A stretch of DNA of 64,000 nucleotides from Actinomycetota bacterium (GTDB lineage Bacteria > Actinomycetota > UBA4738 > HRBIN12): positions 1 through 64,000 of the forward strand of contig DASSCU010000063.1 in the NCBI GenBank assembly GCA_035697485.1, read 5' to 3'. Below are positions 32,931 through 40,337 of the stretch, piece by piece. The position numbers were made by a program, and so were the translations under genes. Under the pieces are notes generated by a model, which was not told the DNA's origin, did no database searches, and saw nothing but the letters and a program-made list of their open reading frames with translations. Every line of letters begins with the position of its first letter. The stretch's first letter is position 1.

Positions 32931-33607
32931 CAGACGCGCTCCCCGCGCATGAACGCCGCGACGAGGGGGCCGAACGAAGCCGCGACCTCGCGGGCATCGT
33001 CGCCGCGCGACCGCTCCAGCGAGTGCCCACCCCCGTCGACCGCATGCAGCGTCGCGGTCGGGAGCTTCTCGAGCACGGGTCCGAGGACCGCGGCCGTCGC
33101 GAACGGATCCTTCGTCCCCTGCAGGAACAGCATCGGCACCTCGATCCCGTACAGGTGCTCGTCACGCACCCGCTCGGGCTTGCCCGGGGGGTGCAGCGGA
33201 TATCCGAGGAGGACGAGCCCGGCGGCTGGCGTGCCCTCGGCGACCGCGAGGCTCGCCATGCGGCCCCCGAACGACTTCCCGCCGACCCAGACGGGCTCGC
33301 CGTCGACCGTTCGCTCGACCGCCAGGTCGAAGGCCGCCCGCACGGTGGCGATCGCGACCGGCTGGCGGTCCGGTGAGCGCTTGCCTGCTTCCATGTAGGG
33401 GAAGTTGCATCGCACCGTCGCGACGCCCTCATCGGCGATCGCGCGGGCGAACCCTGACATGAACGGATGGTCCATGCCCGCGCCGGCCCCGTGGAACAGC
33501 GCCAGCGAAGCGAACGCGTCGCGAGGCCGCACGAGGGCGGCGCTCACCAGACCCTTGTCTGGCACGTCGATCGTGAGTCGTTCCTCGGCCGTCGGCACGC
33601 GTGCCAT
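32930..33607 (-). CDS. alpha/beta hydrolase, dienelactone-hydrolase/Tex30-like
   Basis: 225 residues from ATG 33607 (33610 is also possible). LALFHGAGAGMDHPFM is the oxyanion loop, VWVGGKSFGGRMASL the nucleophile elbow (Gly-Lys-Ser-Phe-Gly), MLFLQGTKDPFA the acid and VDGGGHSLE the histidine, so the triad is complete. The family hydrolyses small esters or acts as an esterase of unknown substrate. The start lies about 10 nt from the start of the divergent DUF72 gene, so there is almost no room for separate promoters. Confidence 0.85.
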   Translation of the reverse strand: MARVPTAEERLTIDVPDKGLVSAALVRPRDAFASLALFHGAGAGMDHPFMSGFARAIADEGVATVRCNFPYMEAGKRSPDRQPVAIATVRAAFDLAVERTVDGEPVWVGGKSFGGRMASLAVAEGTPAAGLVLLGYPLHPPGKPERVRDEHLYGIEVPMLFLQGTKDPFATAAVLGPVLEKLPTATLHAVDGGGHSLERSRGDDAREVAASFGPLVAAFMRGERV

Positions 33608-33617
33608 CATGCATGCC

Positions 33618-34355
33618 ATGACGGCGAAGGGCACGTTGCACCTCGGCACGAGTGGGTTCTCGTTCGACGGGTGGAAGCACGGCGTCTTCTACCCGGAGGG
33701 CTTGAAGAACCGGGAGATGCTGCACTACTACTCGACCCAGCTCAGCTCGGTCGAGATCAACTACACGTTCCGGCGGTTCCCGACGGAGAAGTCGCTGACC
33801 ACGTGGCGCGAGCAGGCGGCCGACGGATTCGTGTTCACGCTGAAGGCGAACCAGCGCATCACGCACTTCAAGAGACTTCGTGACGCGGACGACGATGTGC
33901 GCGACTTCCTCGACCGCGCGAAGGTGCTCGGCGACCGGCTCGGGTGCGTGCTGTTCCAGTGCCCGCCGAACCTGCACTACGACCGTGAGCTGATCGAGCG
34001 GTTCGTCGGCTACCTGCCGCCGGGGCCGCCCGCGTTCGCGATGGAATTCCGTCACGCGTCGTGGAACGAGGCCAAAGACCTGCTGCGCGACCAGGGCATC
34101 GCGTGGTGCGTGGCGGAGACCGACGAGCGCGACCCGAAGCCCGAGGAGCTCTCGTGGGAGCCGGTTGGATACCTGCGGCTGCGCAAGACCGAGTACGGCG
34201 ACGGTGAGCTTCAGGAGTGGGCGGAAAGGATCCGGCCAGCGCTCGAGTCCGGGGCCGACATCTTCTGCTACTTCAAGCACGAGGATCGTGGCGCGAGCCC
34301 CAAGATGGCGAAGCGGCTGGAAGGCCTGCTGCACGCAGAACGAAGCAGCGGTTGA
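33618..34355 (+). CDS. DUF72 TIM-barrel-like protein
   Basis: 245 residues of the DUF72 (YecE) family. LHLGTSGFSFDGWKHGVFYP at the N-terminus is the family signature; further typical parts are YSTQLSSVEINYTFRRFP, FVFTLKANQRITHFKRL, LGCVLFQCPPNL and the C-terminal CYFKHEDRGASPKMAKRL. The biochemical role is unknown; a barrel with a possible phosphate/metal site is proposed for the family. Relics of this gene's 3' end occur at 37678 and 39356. Confidence 0.88.
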   Translation: MTAKGTLHLGTSGFSFDGWKHGVFYPEGLKNREMLHYYSTQLSSVEINYTFRRFPTEKSLTTWREQAADGFVFTLKANQRITHFKRLRDADDDVRDFLDRAKVLGDRLGCVLFQCPPNLHYDRELIERFVGYLPPGPPAFAMEFRHASWNEAKDLLRDQGIAWCVAETDERDPKPEELSWEPVGYLRLRKTEYGDGELQEWAERIRPALESGADIFCYFKHEDRGASPKMAKRLEGLLHAERSSG

Positions 34356-34441
34356 CCGAGGGCCCTTCCTAGCGCCAATTCAGCACTTAGGCAACGGATG
34401 GTCAACATCCGACGGTCAGCACCGGCTCGGTTCGCGAACGA

Positions 34442-35794
34442 TCAGTTGTTGATGACCCGATACAGGCGCCAGCGGTCGGGGACGCCCTTCAACTCGTGTT
34501 CGCCCCCGTCCTCGAAGATGAGGCCGCTCCCCGCAACGAGGTCCTTCACCGTCTGCGACACCAGTACTTCCGACGGGCGCGCCTTCGCGCCGACCCGGGC
34601 ACCGATCGCCACAGCGATGCCGCCCACGTCTTCCCCGATGCGTTCGCACTCGCCGGTATGAAGTCCGGCGCGGATCTCGATACCGAGCCGTTTGACCGCT
34701 TCCGCGGACGCGGTCGCCGCACGGATCGCGCGTGCCGGTCCGTCGAAGGTCGCGAGGAACCCGTCGCCCATCGTCTTGACCTCCCGCCCGTGGTAGCGGG
34801 CGATCTGCCCACGCAAGATGCGATCGTGATCGTCCGCGACCTCGCGCCAGCGACGATCGCCCATGGCGGCCGCCTGGGCGGTGGAATCCACGATGTCGGT
34901 GAACAGGACGGTGCAGAGAACCCGTGACAGCTCTGCCTCGTCATCGTGCACCGAGCGGATGAACCGTTCGATCTCGGCGATCAACGCTTCTGCATCACCC
35001 TGCCACGGGAAGTGATCGTCTCCCGGCAGCGTCACGTGACGGCAACCGGGGATGCGCTTCGCCGTGTACCCATCCGGCGGCGGCACCGGGTCACCCTCGC
35101 GAGCGATCTCGAGCGTCGGAACGTGGATCGAGGGAAGGATCGCACGGACGTCGATCTGGTGGTTCATCCGCCAGAGCGTCTCTCCTGCGCCAGGACTCGC
35201 ACCCATGCGCGCGAGGGTGGCGAAGAACGCCACCTCGACTGGATCGTCGGCCTTGCTCCGCCCAGCCCACGAACGCAGCTCGTCAGCGGCCCAGTCGTTG
35301 GTGCCCCATCGAGCCCGGTCCTCGGCGATGAATCGCTCGAGCTCCTCGTCCGTTTCGCCCCACGGGAAGTCTGGGGCCCATGCGTACCGAGGTGTCTCTC
35401 CGAACGCCACCAACGCGATCGTGCGCTCCGGATACGTCGCAGCGAAGAGCATGGCCATCGGGCCACCCTCTGACAGACCGAGGATCACCGCTCGCTCGGA
35501 GTCGGTGGCATCCATCACCGCTTGGACGTCGATCATCCGCGTCTCAAGATCGGGGACGTAGTTCGGGGCGACGCGATCTGAGAGCCCGGTGCCGCGCTTG
35601 TCGAACAGGATCAACCGAGAGAACGACGCGATCCTGCGGTAGAGGCGGGCGAGCGGTGGATGGGTCCATCCGAACTCGACGTGTGAGACGAAGCCCGGGA
35701 TCCACACGAGGTCGACCGGGCCGTCGTCGACCACCTGGTACGCGATGGACACACCATCCGTGGTCTCGGCGTATCGCGTCTCTGGCAAGTCCAC
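34442..35794 (-). CDS. alpha/beta hydrolase fused to class III nucleotidyl cyclase (copy 1)
   Basis: 450 residues, the Rv1900c-type arrangement. Hydrolase domain (about 1-280): nucleophile Ser 108 in ILGLSEGG, acid/histidine region GCRHVTLPGDDHFPW. Cyclase domain (about 290-450): metal Asp in VLFTDIVDST and KTMGDGF, adenine-reading Lys in VKTMGDG and Asp in EDVGGIAV, and Arg of the transition-state pair in AIGARVG. The partner Asn is Ala here. The end GEHELKGVPDRWRLYRV is shared with the two other copies and three relics. It would make cAMP from ATP in the cytoplasm under control of the hydrolase domain (family inference). Confidence 0.87.
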   Translation of the reverse strand: MDLPETRYAETTDGVSIAYQVVDDGPVDLVWIPGFVSHVEFGWTHPPLARLYRRIASFSRLILFDKRGTGLSDRVAPNYVPDLETRMIDVQAVMDATDSERAVILGLSEGGPMAMLFAATYPERTIALVAFGETPRYAWAPDFPWGETDEELERFIAEDRARWGTNDWAADELRSWAGRSKADDPVEVAFFATLARMGASPGAGETLWRMNHQIDVRAILPSIHVPTLEIAREGDPVPPPDGYTAKRIPGCRHVTLPGDDHFPWQGDAEALIAEIERFIRSVHDDEAELSRVLCTVLFTDIVDSTAQAAAMGDRRWREVADDHDRILRGQIARYHGREVKTMGDGFLATFDGPARAIRAATASAEAVKRLGIEIRAGLHTGECERIGEDVGGIAVAIGARVGAKARPSEVLVSQTVKDLVAGSGLIFEDGGEHELKGVPDRWRLYRVINN

Positions 35795-35825
35795 GGAGCT
35801 ATCCTGGGCAACCGCAATACGTTAG

Positions 35826-35972
35826 GCAATGCTTTCGCTCATCGAGCCGGCCGGGTTGCGGTCCTCGACCCTGGCGAACCAGACTGGCCGCGTGAAGAAC
35901 CCTGGCGTCCGGCCCGCGTGGAGCATTGGCGAGCACGAGCTCAAAAGCGTCCCCGACCGTGGCATCTGTATC
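35826..35972 (+). repeat. direct repeat preceding cyclase copy 2 (pairs with 37817-37962)
   Basis: About 145 bp, beginning GGCAATGCT and continuing through TTGCGGTCCTCGACC, that reappears with substitutions and a few indels before cyclase copy 3. Its 3' part encodes a relic of a cyclase C-terminus. End points are approximate, judged by eye. Confidence 0.6.
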
Positions 35973-35978
35973 AGGTGA
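35922..35978 (+). pseudogene. relic of a cyclase C-terminus (relic 1)
   Basis: The frame reads SIGEHELKSVPDRGICIR then stop, matching the GEHELKGVPDRWRLYR end of the intact cyclase fusions. No upstream cyclase domain remains. It sits only 4 nt before the start of the next cyclase gene. Confidence 0.65.
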
Positions 35979-35982
35979 CGTC

Positions 35983-37329
35983 ATGGCCCAATCCCCCGAG
36001 ACACGGTACGCGCGCGCGGCGGACGGGATCCACGTGGGCTACCAGGTGGTGGGCTCCGGTCCTGTAGACATCGTGTTCGTCCCGTTCGACTACTCCAACA
36101 TCGAAGCCGCCTGGGACTTCCCTCCATTCGTCTCGTTCGTCCGGGGCTTGGCCTCGATCGGCCGGGTGTTGGTCTTCGATCGGCGCGGCAGCGGCACGTC
36201 GGACCGTTCGTGGACCGGCGAAGCAGCCACGATCGAAGCGCAGATGGACGACATCCGCGCCGTGATGGACGCAGCGTCATCGGAGCGTGCGTTCCTGTTC
36301 GGGATCGAGAGCGGCGCGTCCCTCTGCTTCACGTTCGCCGCGACGCACCCGCATCGCACGTCGGGGGTGATCGTGCAGGCCCCGATGGTGCGTGGCACAC
36401 CGGCGCCCGACTACCCGGGGACCTGGAGCAGGGAGATGTACGAGGAGTACTTCGAACGGATCGAGCATGCGTGGGGCACCGACGCCTTCGTCCGCGAGGT
36501 CCTCGAGGATCTGTCCCCGTCGCTCCTGCACGACGAGACCGTGGTGCGAGCGTTCGGGAGGCAGCTCCGGCTCTCCGCCAGCCCGGGAGACGCGATCGCC
36601 CGCGATCGCGCGGTGATGGAGACCGACGTCCGCCACATCCTCCCGTCCGTGCAGGCTCCGACGCTCGTCCTGCATCGGACCGGCGACCGCCAGACGAAGT
36701 TGGACGAGGGGCGGTACACCGCGGCGCACACACCCGGCGCGCGCATCTTGGAGCTCCCGGGAGACGACCACCTGTACCCGCTCGACGATCTCGTCCCCCA
36801 CGTCGCGGCGTTCGTCGAGTCGCTCCGGGTCGAGGAGGCGGACTTCGATCGCGTCCTCGCGACGGTGCTGTTCACGGACGTGGTCGACTCCACCGTGCAG
36901 GCGGCCGCGCTCGGTGATGCCGGCTGGCGCGACGTGCGTGCCCGTCATGATCAGATCGTGCGCTCGCAGATCGCCCGGTACCGCGGACGCGAGATCAAGA
37001 CGATGGGCGATGGGTTCCTCGCGACGTTCGACGGGCCGGCACGCGGGGTGCGCTGCGCGACGGCGGTCGCCGCCGCGGTCGGTCCGCTCGGGATCGAGAT
37101 ACGGGCGGGAGTGCACACCGGCGAGGTCGCGATCGAGGGCGATGACGTCGCGGGCCTCGGCGTGGTGATCGGTGCCCGGGTGGGCGCTCTCGCCGGTCCC
37201 TCGCAGGTGCTCGTCTCCCAGACCGTGAAGGATCTCGTTGCGGGGAGCGGCCTCATCTTCGAGGACGGGGGCGAACACGAGTTGAAAGGCGTCCCCGACC
37301 GCTGGCGCCTGTATCGGGTCGTGACATGA
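35983..37329 (+). CDS. alpha/beta hydrolase fused to class III nucleotidyl cyclase (copy 2)
   Basis: 448 residues, paralogue of the products at 34442 and 37978. In the hydrolase part the nucleophile position is Glu 109 (FGIESGA, where copy 1 has LGLSEGG), so hydrolysis is doubtful. Cyclase motifs are kept: FTDVVDST, IKTMGDGF, DDVAGLGV and VIGARVG, with Val in place of the transition-state Asn. The C-terminus is GEHELKGVPDRWRLYRVV. An earlier in-frame ATG at 35926 lies inside relic 1, so 35983 (MAQSPETRYA, like the other copies' PETRYA) is chosen. A degenerate sensor domain driving a cyclase is a reasonable reading. Confidence 0.85.
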   Translation: MAQSPETRYARAADGIHVGYQVVGSGPVDIVFVPFDYSNIEAAWDFPPFVSFVRGLASIGRVLVFDRRGSGTSDRSWTGEAATIEAQMDDIRAVMDAASSERAFLFGIESGASLCFTFAATHPHRTSGVIVQAPMVRGTPAPDYPGTWSREMYEEYFERIEHAWGTDAFVREVLEDLSPSLLHDETVVRAFGRQLRLSASPGDAIARDRAVMETDVRHILPSVQAPTLVLHRTGDRQTKLDEGRYTAAHTPGARILELPGDDHLYPLDDLVPHVAAFVESLRVEEADFDRVLATVLFTDVVDSTVQAAALGDAGWRDVRARHDQIVRSQIARYRGREIKTMGDGFLATFDGPARGVRCATAVAAAVGPLGIEIRAGVHTGEVAIEGDDVAGLGVVIGARVGALAGPSQVLVSQTVKDLVAGSGLIFEDGGEHELKGVPDRWRLYRVVT

Positions 37330-37370
37330 GCATCACCACCTCGGCTTACGCACGACAGGCACAAAATGCG

Positions 37371-37418
37371 CAGATCGGCGTCCCTGGCCGCTGGCGTGTC
37401 TACCGGGTGGTGAGCTGA
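37371..37418 (+). pseudogene. relic of a cyclase C-terminus (relic 2)
   Basis: It reads QIGVPGRWRVYRVVS then TGA, matching the GVPDRWRLYRVVS end of copy 3. The match continues past the stop: GTGAGCTGACCTTCGAC occurs both here and at the end of copy 3 (39326-39341). Confidence 0.7.
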
Positions 37419-37677
37419 CCTTCGACGACGCAGTGGTCGCCAGAGGGAGCGAACGGGGATGGATGCTCATCGCGCTCGTGACGCGTACGAGTAGGAGCTC
37501 GTCGTCCTAGATCTAACGTTGTGACCAGTGAGTCGGGTGAGAAGCAGAAGGGAATCGCAGGTCAACGCCTCGCGCTACAAGCAGTACGAGTTAGAAACAA
37601 GTCGGACGCGGTACGCTCTCAAACGCCCAGGTCAGAGGCCTAGCGAATTGAGCGGATTCCCTTGTTACGCAGCGCAT

Positions 37678-37770
37678 ATGGCTGATAGAACCCACTTCAA
37701 GCACGAGGATGACGGTTTCGGCCCGAAGATGGCCAAGCGCCTCGAAGACATCTTGCGTCTCACAGAATGA
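37678..37770 (+). pseudogene. relic of a DUF72 gene 3' end (relic 1)
   Basis: HFKHEDDGFGPKMAKRLEDIL matches the C-terminus of the intact DUF72 product (YFKHEDRGASPKMAKRLEGLL). The frame is open to its own ATG but only about 30 residues long, and the barrel is missing. Confidence 0.7.
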
Positions 37771-37816
37771 CGCAGCGGCGCGATTCGATGTAGCCCGGCG
37801 GCTGGGCATCCCGTTT

Positions 37817-37962
37817 GGCAACGATGCTCTCACCGAGCCAGCCTGCTTGCGGTCCTCGACCTCGGCGAATCACACTGGCCCCGGGAAGAACCCGGCGTCC
37901 GGCACGCGTGGAGCATCGGCGAGCGCGAACTCAAGGGTGTCCCCGATCGCCGGCGCCGCTAC
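37817..37962 (+). repeat. direct repeat preceding cyclase copy 3 (pairs with 35826-35972)
   Basis: The second copy of the repeat, sharing TTGCGGTCCTCGACC, CTGGC, GAAGAACCC, GGCGTCCGGC and GCGTGGAGCAT with the first. One base is missing in AACCCGGCGTCC compared with AACCCTGGCGTCC, which shifts the frame between them. Confidence 0.6.
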
Positions 37963-37977
37963 CGTGTGGGTGGGTTC
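37912..37977 (+). pseudogene. relic of a cyclase C-terminus (relic 3), in frame with copy 3
   Basis: SIGERELKGVPDRRRRYRVG runs in frame directly into the ATG of cyclase copy 3. It is a fragment of an upstream cyclase end whose stop codon has been lost. Confidence 0.65.
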
Positions 37978-39333
37978 ATGACTCTGCGACCTGAGACGCG
38001 TTATGCCTGGAGCGGCGACGTGTGTCTCGCCTATCAGGTACTGGGTCAAGGGCCGCTCGACCTCCTCTACGTGCAGGGTTACTGCTCGAACGTCGACCTT
38101 GGCTGGGAGGGCCGGCACCTGTCGCGGTTCCTCCGCGGTCTCAACGAACACGGCAGGTTGATCCTGACCGACCGGCGTGGCTGGGGCTGTTCGGATCGCT
38201 TCTCCGCACGCGATGTGCAGGACATCGACGCGTACGTCGACGATGTCAGCGTCGTCCTGGACGCCGCCGCCTCGGATCGGGCGTTGATCGTCGCCTCCGG
38301 AGAGAGCGCGCTGCTAGCGTGCCTCTTCGCGGCTGGCCACCCGTCACGGACGTCGGGACTGGTCCTGATCGACGCCTTCCCCACCTACTCGTGGACCCCC
38401 GAGACGCCGTGGGCTTTGACACCCGAGCAGTGGCGAGAGGGCGCGGCCGGTATCCGCAAGCACTGGGGTAGCCAAGCGTGGGTTCATGAGACATCCGCCG
38501 GGCAGGTCGACGAACGGGAGCTGGACTGGTTCGCGCGCTACATGCGTTCCTCCATCACTCCGGCGGCGCTCGCCGCGGAGATGGAGCGCTACGTGGGCAC
38601 CGATATCCGCTCCGTGCTCCCGGCGGTCCACGTGCCGTCGCTCGTGTTCGTCGATCTCGACGGAACCTGGGAGAACGTCCCCGAGGCCTCCCGCTACGTT
38701 GCTGCGCACGTCCCGGGCGCTCGGTCGGTGGAGCTGGCGAGCGGTCAGGGTCCGAATGTCCACGGTCTGCACTGGTACTCCCGCGCCGAGTCGATCCTTC
38801 GGGAGATCGGGTCGTTCGTGGACGGCCTGCGAGAGGAAGAATCGTCGTTCGACCGCGTGCTCGCCACCGTCTTGTTCACCGACATCGTCGATTCGACCGT
38901 GCAGGCCACCTCCCTCGGCGACCGACGCTGGCGCGAGATCCGAGAGGAGCACGACGCCATCGTGCGAGCGCAACTTGCCCGGTTCCGCGGGCGTGAGGTG
39001 AAGACGATGGGGGACGGATTCCTCGCAACCTTCGACGGGCCCGCGCGGGCCGTCCGCTGCGCGATCGCGATCGCGAGCGCGATAACGTCGCTCGGAATCG
39101 ATGTCCGCACAGGCCTGCACACAGGCGAGGTCGAGCTCGACGGGGAGGACATCGCCGGCCTTGCCGTAGCGATCGGGGCCCGGGTTGGAGCGCTCGCTGG
39201 CCCGTCAGAGGTGCTCGTCTCTCAAACCGTGAGGGACCTTGTCTCCGGCAGCGGCCTCTCCTTCGATGACGCCGGCGAGCACGAGTTGAAGGGGATCCCC
39301 GACCGCTGGCGTCTCTATCGGGTCGTGAGCTGA
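37978..39333 (+). CDS. alpha/beta hydrolase fused to class III nucleotidyl cyclase (copy 3)
   Basis: 451 residues, starting MTLRPETRYAW. The nucleophile position of the hydrolase domain is Gly 108 (IVASGESA), so the triad is incomplete. Cyclase motifs: FTDIVDST, VKTMGDGF, EDIAGLAV and AIGARVG (Ala at the Asn position, Arg kept). The end GEHELKGIPDRWRLYRVVS is the likely source of relic 2. An in-frame GTG lies 12 nt upstream within relic 3, but the ATG gives the N-terminus shared by the family. Product cAMP is inferred from the Lys/Asp pair. Confidence 0.86.
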   Translation: MTLRPETRYAWSGDVCLAYQVLGQGPLDLLYVQGYCSNVDLGWEGRHLSRFLRGLNEHGRLILTDRRGWGCSDRFSARDVQDIDAYVDDVSVVLDAAASDRALIVASGESALLACLFAAGHPSRTSGLVLIDAFPTYSWTPETPWALTPEQWREGAAGIRKHWGSQAWVHETSAGQVDERELDWFARYMRSSITPAALAAEMERYVGTDIRSVLPAVHVPSLVFVDLDGTWENVPEASRYVAAHVPGARSVELASGQGPNVHGLHWYSRAESILREIGSFVDGLREEESSFDRVLATVLFTDIVDSTVQATSLGDRRWREIREEHDAIVRAQLARFRGREVKTMGDGFLATFDGPARAVRCAIAIASAITSLGIDVRTGLHTGEVELDGEDIAGLAVAIGARVGALAGPSEVLVSQTVRDLVSGSGLSFDDAGEHELKGIPDRWRLYRVVS

Positions 39334-39355
39334 CCTTCGACCACGGTGGTCGTGA

Positions 39356-39400
39356 GAGATGGCCAAGCGGCTGGAGGGGCTCCTGCGCATCGATGCATGA
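39356..39400 (+). pseudogene. relic of a DUF72 gene 3' end (relic 2)
   Basis: It reads EMAKRLEGLLRIDA then stop, matching the MAKRLEGLL end of the intact DUF72 product. It follows cyclase copy 3 by about 20 nt, the same cyclase-end/DUF72-end order as before. Confidence 0.65.
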
Positions 39401-39442
39401 TCCCGGGCCGGTGTGTCCGGCCAGGCCGCCATACTGTCGCGC

Positions 39443-40183
39443 ATGGTTTCATTCGATCCGGTCGCCGACGAGTACGAGGCTGGACGACCCGACCATCCGG
39501 AGGCGGTGTTCGACGCCCTGGAGCCGCTCGCCGGACTACTGATCCTCGAAGGTGGTGCGGGAACCGGGATCGCGACACGAGCGCTGCTCAGACGGGGTGC
39601 GCGCGTCGTCGCGTTCGACATCGGGGGCGGGGTCCTCGGGAAGGCCGCCAGTCGTACGCCCGGGCTCGCGGCCGTCGTCGCGGATGGTGCGTTCATGCCT
39701 TTCCGGGATCGCTGCGCGGACATGATCTGCTTCGCTCAGTCGTGGCACTGGCTCGACGAACGACGAAGGTGGGGTGAGGCGGCTCGCGTGCTCCGACGTG
39801 GTGGCCGATGGGCGGCCTGGTGGTCACTCCCACATGCCGACGGCGAAGCATGGTTCGACGCCTACTGGACGGCCGTGGAAGCTGAGACCGACGCCCGTCG
39901 ACACCATCGGTTCCATGACGTCGGTGCCGACGCCCGCCGATCGGGCCTGTTCGATCCGGAGCCGATGGTCGTGATCCCATGGGTGCGCGACGTCACCGTG
40001 GACGGCTGGCTCATGGAGGAGCGGAGTAAGAGCTACACCGCAGCGATGTCCGAGGGCGATCGAAGGTCGTTCCTGCAGCGGGTCGAGCGGATCACGCGTG
40101 ATCGATTCCCCGAGGGCTCGATGCGGGTCCGCTACGAGACCCGGCTCTGGACCGCGTCCGTGATCCGCCACGACACACACTGA
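39443..40183 (+). CDS. class I SAM-dependent methyltransferase
   Basis: 246 residues. The N-terminal FDPVADEYEAGRPDHPEAVFDAL is typical of the Methyltransf_11/25 type. Motif I is LEGGAGTGIATRALLRRG; FDIGGGVLGKA and VVADGAFMPFRDRCADMICFAQSWHWLD follow, then VLRRGGRWAAWW. The acceptor is unknown. A TACTGT hexamer lies 5 nt before the ATG, consistent with a leaderless start. It is separate from the cyclase relics just upstream. Confidence 0.86.
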   Translation: MVSFDPVADEYEAGRPDHPEAVFDALEPLAGLLILEGGAGTGIATRALLRRGARVVAFDIGGGVLGKAASRTPGLAAVVADGAFMPFRDRCADMICFAQSWHWLDERRRWGEAARVLRRGGRWAAWWSLPHADGEAWFDAYWTAVEAETDARRHHRFHDVGADARRSGLFDPEPMVVIPWVRDVTVDGWLMEERSKSYTAAMSEGDRRSFLQRVERITRDRFPEGSMRVRYETRLWTASVIRHDTH

Positions 40184-40208
40184 CGCTGCTGCGACCCAGG
40201 GAGGGTTC

Positions 40209-40337
40209 ATGCATCTCGTCCGATACACCTCGACGACACCGGCCGTTCGGATCAGCGTCTTGGTGGCGGCAGGGGTGGGCGATCTCGTCGAGGTGTCGAT
40301 CGACGGGATCGGCACGCTCTCGAACCCAGTGGTGTGA
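40209..40337 (+). pseudogene. internally deleted fumarylacetoacetate-hydrolase (FAH) gene relic
   Basis: A 42-codon open frame with a good GGGAGGG site. It begins MHLVRYTS, like the start of FAH-family enzymes, and ends GVGDLVEVSIDGIGTLSNPVV, the very conserved C-terminus of that family. About 200 codons with the catalytic metal site are missing between codons ~20 and ~22, yet the frame is intact. Its TGA overlaps the ATG of the next gene (TGATG), so it may survive as a translation-coupling leader. Confidence 0.65.

Larger units (their letters stand above)
37330..37977 (+). other. 650-bp relic-bearing interval between cyclase copies 2 and 3
   Basis: No intact gene. It holds a cyclase-end relic (37371-37418), a DUF72-end relic (37678-37770), the direct-repeat copy (37817-37962) and a third cyclase-end relic (37912-37977). 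The stretch 37480-37680 appears less GC-rich than the surroundings and gives no recognisable protein. Confidence 0.6.

Noticed and set aside
35815-35830. GTTAGGC near a direct repeat, resembling an integron attC core site.
   Set aside because: No partner core site, no cassette-like spacing, no integron integrase, and the repeat is explained by duplicated cyclase ends.
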